Positions 15,001 through 17,395 of a stretch of 17,395 nt of DNA are shown here, piece by piece (the stretch's first letter is position 1; each line of letters opens with the position of its first letter). The position numbers and the translations under genes are program-made. Location: contig JAIXRT010000024.1 in assembly GCA_027485075.1 (NCBI GenBank), positions 1 to 17,395 of the forward strand, in the 5' to 3' direction. The notes beneath the pieces were generated by a model. It saw nothing but the letters and a program-made list of their open reading frames with translations, had not been told where the DNA came from and did not search any database. Source of the stretch: Cytophagaceae bacterium (GTDB lineage: Bacteria; Bacteroidota; Bacteroidia; Cytophagales; Spirosomataceae).

Positions 15001-16334
15001 GCTTGCGCTGAGATCGTAACCTCCTCATCCATGGCTTGCTGGCTCAGCATCTCACCCTTTCGATGCATGTGCAGTCGATGAATAATCGATTCCACAATAA
15101 TCACTGCACCATCTACAATTAACCCAAAGTCAATGGCCCCCAAACTCATGAGGTTAGCAGAGACGCCAAAGATATGCATGAGCGCAAAGGCAAATAACAA
15201 ACTCAAAGGAATGACTGACGCTACGATTAGACCTGCCCGCCAGTTGCCCAGCAACAATATTAGAATAAATACGACGATCAGCCCCCCTTCAATCAGGTTC
15301 TTTTCCACCGTCGAAATGGACTTTCCAATCAACACACTGCGATCCAAAAAGGGCACAATTTTAATTCCCTGAGGCATTGTTTTCTGAATCTCATCCATGC
15401 GCACCTTCACATCCTTGACAACATTATTCGCACTGGCCCCTTTTAGTAATAACATCACAGCACCCACTACTTCTCCTTTTCCGTTCCGGGTCATCGCTCC
15501 ATAGCGCATGGCTTTCCCGAATTGCACGGTTGCCACATCGCGTACGAGCACTGGCATACCTCCAGGACCCCGTTGGGCAACGACCACTTGTTCAATATCA
15601 GCCAGCGAGGTCAGCATACCTTCTGAACGAATGAAATAGACATCCGTGCCTTTCTCTAGGTAGCTACCCCCCGAATTGGAATTGCTATTTTGCAGGGCGG
15701 TAAATACTTGATTGACCTGAATCCCCAAGGCACGTAATCGCTCGGGATTTACGGCTACTTCGTATTGTTTTAAATGTCCACCAAATGAACTGACTTCAAC
15801 AACACCGGGAATACCTAGCAATTGGCGTTTCACGATCCAGTCTTGATAGGTGCGCAAATCAGCTAAGGAATATTGATCTTCAAAAGCCGGATCAACCTCC
15901 AAGGTGTATTGGTAAAATTCCCCCAATCCAGTCGTTATAGGTGCCATTTCGGGCACACCAGCGCCTTTTAAAAGGTATGGCTCTGCGCCCTTCAGCTTCT
16001 CAGAGACTTGTTGGCGCGCCACCTCCATCGCCACGGCATCGTCGAAAACCACCGTAATGATGGACAGTCCCATGCGCGAAACGGACCGAATGTCTTTGAC
16101 ATTTGGAATAGTTCTTAGCGAAATCTCTAGTGGGTAAGTGACAAATTTCTCTACTTCGGACGCAGCCAAAGCAGGAGATTGGGTAATCACTTGAACCTGA
16201 TTAGACGTGATATCAGGTAGGGCATCGATGGGCAGCTTACTTAAAGAATAGCCTCCCCATGCGATCAGGCCGAAAACAAAAAGGGATACTACCAATTTGT
16301 TTCGAATACTAAATGAAATAATGGAATTAATCAT
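12021..16334 (-). CDS. CzcA/CusA-type heavy-metal RND permease fused to a TolC/CzcC-type outer-membrane factor
   Basis: Residues 1 to about 1044 are a complete heavy-metal RND antiporter, and residues 1061-1437 are an outer-membrane factor of the TolC/CzcC family. The proton-relay motif DFGLIVDGAVIIVE places Asp402, Asp408 and Glu415 as in CzcA. Porter segments such as YPLEISLRTIPNV and EIPTDPMGINACDL are typical. The methionines that bind Cu/Ag in CusA (573 and 623) appear to be absent at the matching places (near 575 and 627), which favours divalent ions such as Zn, Co, Cd or Ni; this is tentative. The junction (1033-1060) reads as a signal peptide ending ISA-Q, so the second half can cross the membrane. 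Fusions like this occur in other Bacteroidota. The adaptor gene follows directly and a small exported protein precedes it by 39 nt. Confidence 0.93.
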   Translation of the reverse strand: MINSIISFSIRNKLVVSLFVFGLIAWGGYSLSKLPIDALPDITSNQVQVITQSPALAASEVEKFVTYPLEISLRTIPNVKDIRSVSRMGLSIITVVFDDAVAMEVARQQVSEKLKGAEPYLLKGAGVPEMAPITTGLGEFYQYTLEVDPAFEDQYSLADLRTYQDWIVKRQLLGIPGVVEVSSFGGHLKQYEVAVNPERLRALGIQVNQVFTALQNSNSNSGGSYLEKGTDVYFIRSEGMLTSLADIEQVVVAQRGPGGMPVLVRDVATVQFGKAMRYGAMTRNGKGEVVGAVMLLLKGASANNVVKDVKVRMDEIQKTMPQGIKIVPFLDRSVLIGKSISTVEKNLIEGGLIVVFILILLLGNWRAGLIVASVIPLSLLFAFALMHIFGVSANLMSLGAIDFGLIVDGAVIIVESIIHRLHMHRKGEMLSQQAMDEEVTISAQAIFQSAAFGVIIILIVYFPIMALGGIEGKMFRPMAQTVSFAIIGALILSLTYVPMVSAMFLDKKISHEVTIADRIMNFLYRGYKPMVDWALRKRKEVVIASVLLLSGSLYVFSTLGGEFIPELNEGDFAVEVVLPTNASLSQSIHINTEAQKLLMKEYPNEIKQVVSRIGASEIPTDPMGINACDLLIILKDPKEWTKAETMEELEAKMDESLNAFPEVNFEFTQPIQMRFNELIAGVKSDIAIKIFGEDLEELFSHATEAARFIRKVEGVGDIKVQQIDGIPQLVVKYDRTKMAQYGIEVETVNQLIKTTFAGETAGIVMEGEKRFDLVVRMDSAHRTDIQNLRELYVERPEGAPIPLQEIAQVDFENAPVEISRDNTHRRITIGINVRNRDVESVVADIQKIMQDKVVLPAGYYVTYGGTFENLQAAKSRLGLVVPIALILIFVLLFFTFQSITEAAIIYLAIPLSAIGGIFALWLRDMPFSVSAGIGFIALFGVAVLNGIVLLSYFKQLASEGLSVTECLQKGLELRFRPVIMTASVASLGFLPMALSTSPGAEVQRPLATVVIGGLITATFLTLVVIPVVYSILMTRRERKLKVNSTALTLFIMLFGFGISAQTPRLSLYQCLEIATKNNALLKTGNLEVQTAQDLIATGRELPKGTLDFQYGKTQTYFSQDYTIIANQNIPWPSLLKAQVKALTAQKLLAEKRLQMTHNLVLASVKWTYSQILLQKRQLEYLQVQDSMYLQMKRAATLKFKEGETGKLELVAAEARWREFQQKQKALALDMKATYQQLGYWLNRSEPFEIQGLEKITLVLTTRKDLSAAPYVQLLNEQIEQGKLQTEVERKKLMPDIRVGVVSQSIENQGGQNYVQAGLSIPIFTKGQKARVAAAKSQEQVYASQKEQGVAQVTAELSGYLTQLEKYLGSLQYYQETGLAQAAWLEKTALKSYQQGEIEYVEMLANTQQAWQIREQYLQEVLAYNQSIIQIETILGNE
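13155..13238 (-). other. Internal signal peptide and possible internal start at the permease/OMF junction
   Basis: Within the fused gene, codons 1033-1060 encode Met-Thr followed by a run of Arg and Lys (MTRRERKLK), then a hydrophobic core (ALTLFIMLFGFG), then ISA with Gln next. This is a complete n-, h- and c-region of a signal peptide, with a likely cleavage site after Ala1060. Met1033 (ATG at 13238-13236) could therefore start a free outer-membrane factor, or signal peptidase could cut the fusion at this point. The segment also follows the last permease helix (VVIPVVYSIL), so it serves as the cytoplasmic tail of one protein and the leader of the other. Internal initiation is a hypothesis. 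Confidence 0.6.
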
Positions 16335-16373
16335 ATTGCTCGTTTATGTAACCTAAAAAAATCAAATTGACTT

Positions 16374-16757
16374 TTAGGCCCGGGGCGGCGCGATTAGTAC
16401 GCGTACAAACGAGAATTGGTATTGGTTTTCCCAGCGAGAACGCGAGCGAACGACAAAGGCTAGTGCTAATGGGATCAGCAATAACAAAGAAAAACTGGGT
16501 AATACATAGCCCACGGCCCCACTCATATCAAATGCGGGGAGAGAAGGATGCTTCGTTGTTTTGGTGTGCTTGGAGTCAGCAGCGTAATGCAGCCAAAGGA
16601 AATCGGTAAAACTAATGCCTTGGGGACTCAATTTTTGATGATCTTGAAAATGCTTGAGTAATTCATTTGCCTTAAACGATTGCTCTAAACCTACCTTCGG
16701 GATAAGACTACCGGAGAAGAAAAGGATGAACAATAAAAGGCCTAACGCATTTTTCAT
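16374..16757 (-). CDS. Small exported His-containing protein of the metal-efflux operon
   Basis: This 127-residue protein is not a family I can name. It has an N-terminal hydrophobic leader (about 3-20), a middle region with spaced histidines (His36, His40, His57, His64, His70) in KHFQDHQ and LHYAADSKHTKTTKHPSLP, a second hydrophobic segment (about 82-103), and a C-terminus ending FVRVLIAPPRA. As far as I recall, similar short proteins with a LHY...H...H.LP pattern and a PPR-like end often precede CzcA/CusA genes in Bacteroidota, but I cannot check this here. Position (39 nt before the permease) and the histidines suggest periplasmic metal sensing or handling; that is inference. The leader supports the ATG at 16757. 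Confidence 0.72.
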   Translation of the reverse strand: MKNALGLLLFILFFSGSLIPKVGLEQSFKANELLKHFQDHQKLSPQGISFTDFLWLHYAADSKHTKTTKHPSLPAFDMSGAVGYVLPSFSLLLLIPLALAFVVRSRSRWENQYQFSFVRVLIAPPRA

Positions 16758-16761
16758 AGTC

Positions 16762-16769
16762 CAAATGTA
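16762..16769 (-). promoter_or_regulatory. -7 box of the metal-efflux operon
   Basis: On the minus strand TACATTTG (16769-16762) is a full match to TAnnTTTG. It lies only 4 nt before the ATG of the small exported protein, so transcription would start at or next to the start codon, suggesting a leaderless or nearly leaderless message. No TTG is found at the usual distance upstream, which may mean that an activator is needed for expression. No operator palindrome was recognised nearby. Confidence 0.45.
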
Positions 16770-16817
16770 GAAAAAATTCGAAATTTATTGGATATTTAGG
16801 CTCCCATTTTGAAAATA

Positions 16818-16847
16818 TTGTGGGCGCTTGGCCAAACCCTATTTTGG
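16818..16847 (+). promoter_or_regulatory. Putative promoter of the DedA gene
   Basis: TTG (16818-16820) is followed after exactly 19 nt by TATTTTGG (16840-16847), one mismatch from TAnnTTTG. Transcription would begin around 16853, a few bases before the ATG at 16860, so the leader would be very short. AAACCC (16834-16839) and GGGTTT (16846-16851) can form a 6-bp hairpin over the -7 box; whether this matters is unknown. Confidence 0.4.
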
Positions 16848-16859
16848 GTTTAACAAATT

Positions 16860-17395
16860 ATGGATGAAATAAATCTTTTGTGGCATCAGCTCACGGACTC
16901 GGAAACGATCATTCGCTCTGGCCTTCTGGTAATTACACTGATTGTTTTTGCTGAAAACGGTTTATTTTTCGCCTTTTTCCTTCCCGGAGATTACTTACTC
17001 TTTTTAACCGGGGTTTTCGGTGGAACTGGGGTATTGAAGGAACCTTTGTCTACTTTATTGATTAGCATTTTCTTAGCTGCAGTCATCGGCTCGCTTCTCG
17101 GTTATTTATTTGGACGTTTTTTTGGCAATTCATTGCAGCGCAGACCCGATAGTTTCTTTTTTAAGAAAAAGCATTTGGAGTCTACACGCGACTTTTTTGA
17201 AAAGTATGGGTTTATGGCCTTAGTCATTTCCCGCTTCTTACCTGTTGTTCGCACCTTTACACCCATTTTAGCGGGTATCAGTCACATGCCATGGTACAGT
17301 TTTATTGTACTTAGCTTTATTGGCGGTGCCATGTGGGTAGGGAGTTTAGTGGCGGGAGGGTATTATATGGGCCAACATTTCCCTTGGATTATCAA
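16860..17395 (+). CDS. DedA family inner-membrane protein, 3' end cut off by the window
   Basis: The gene begins with ATG at 16860 and stays open to the window edge (178 full codons). DedA proteins are multi-pass inner-membrane proteins needed for normal membrane homeostasis; some members move undecaprenyl phosphate or phosphatidylethanolamine across the membrane. Visible family marks are FFLPGDYLLFLTG (residues about 39-51) in the first re-entrant region, a glycine-rich helix near IGSLLGYLFGRFFG, and the signature SRFLPVVRTFTPILAGISHM with its conserved Arg residues and Gly. A further helix rich in Gly follows. It is divergent from the metal-efflux operon and separated from it by 102 bp. The specific substrate cannot be assigned. 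Confidence 0.92.
   Translation, partial: MDEINLLWHQLTDSETIIRSGLLVITLIVFAENGLFFAFFLPGDYLLFLTGVFGGTGVLKEPLSTLLISIFLAAVIGSLLGYLFGRFFGNSLQRRPDSFFFKKKHLESTRDFFEKYGFMALVISRFLPVVRTFTPILAGISHMPWYSFIVLSFIGGAMWVGSLVAGGYYMGQHFPWII

Noticed and set aside
12021..16334. Fused permease/OMF frame as an assembly error or frameshift artefact
   Set aside because: The joint is smooth, the frame stays open for 1437 codons without compensating changes, and this fusion is known in other Bacteroidota.

Overview
The window looks like chromosomal DNA from a member of the Bacteroidota, probably the Cytophagales; the rank below phylum is a guess. The evidence is: promoter-like boxes of the Bacteroidota form TAnnTTTG, starts without clear Shine-Dalgarno sequences, a DUF4296 lipoprotein, a Bat-type (BatA/DUF58) operon, an RND permease fused to an outer-membrane factor, and a bacterial GH3 enzyme. 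The plus strand is visibly richer in C than G over most of the window whichever strand is coding.

Layout. Positions 1-534 carry no gene. They hold a promoter that fires leftward off the window edge, then two inverted blocks of a degenerate 7-bp tandem repeat (125-201 and 264-417), then the leader of fbaA. fbaA (class II fructose-bisphosphate aldolase) ends at a textbook terminator. Next comes an IS200-like/RAYT transposase gene (minus strand) enclosed by two perfect 43-bp inverted repeats, each of which is itself a REP-like hairpin. From 2496 to 7291 there is a tightly packed six-gene minus-strand operon. In transcription order it encodes a DUF4296 lipoprotein, a glycerophosphodiester phosphodiesterase, a GH3 protein, a YqeY-like protein, RlmN, and a siroheme synthase N-domain protein (precorrin-2 dehydrogenase). 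Intergenic gaps are 0-4 nt.

Divergent to it, 7399-10922 is a plus-strand operon with overlapping or abutting genes: a DUF58 protein, a BatD/DUF4381-like membrane protein, the von Willebrand A protein BatA, and ispE. The usual MoxR ATPase, BatB, BatC and BatD are not seen. ispE ends in the same TTAA that ends a convergent minus-strand metal-efflux operon (10919-16757). This operon encodes a small exported His-containing protein, a 1437-residue CzcA-type RND permease fused to a TolC/CzcC-type outer-membrane factor, and a lipoprotein periplasmic adaptor, so all three parts of the efflux complex are present. A partial DedA-family gene runs off the right edge.

Most unusual features: the heptad-phased inverted repeat array upstream of fbaA; the RAYT gene with its paired REP-like hairpins, whose stems contain the Bacteroidota -7 promoter box on both strands; and the permease/outer-membrane-factor fusion, whose junction keeps a complete signal peptide and a possible internal start.
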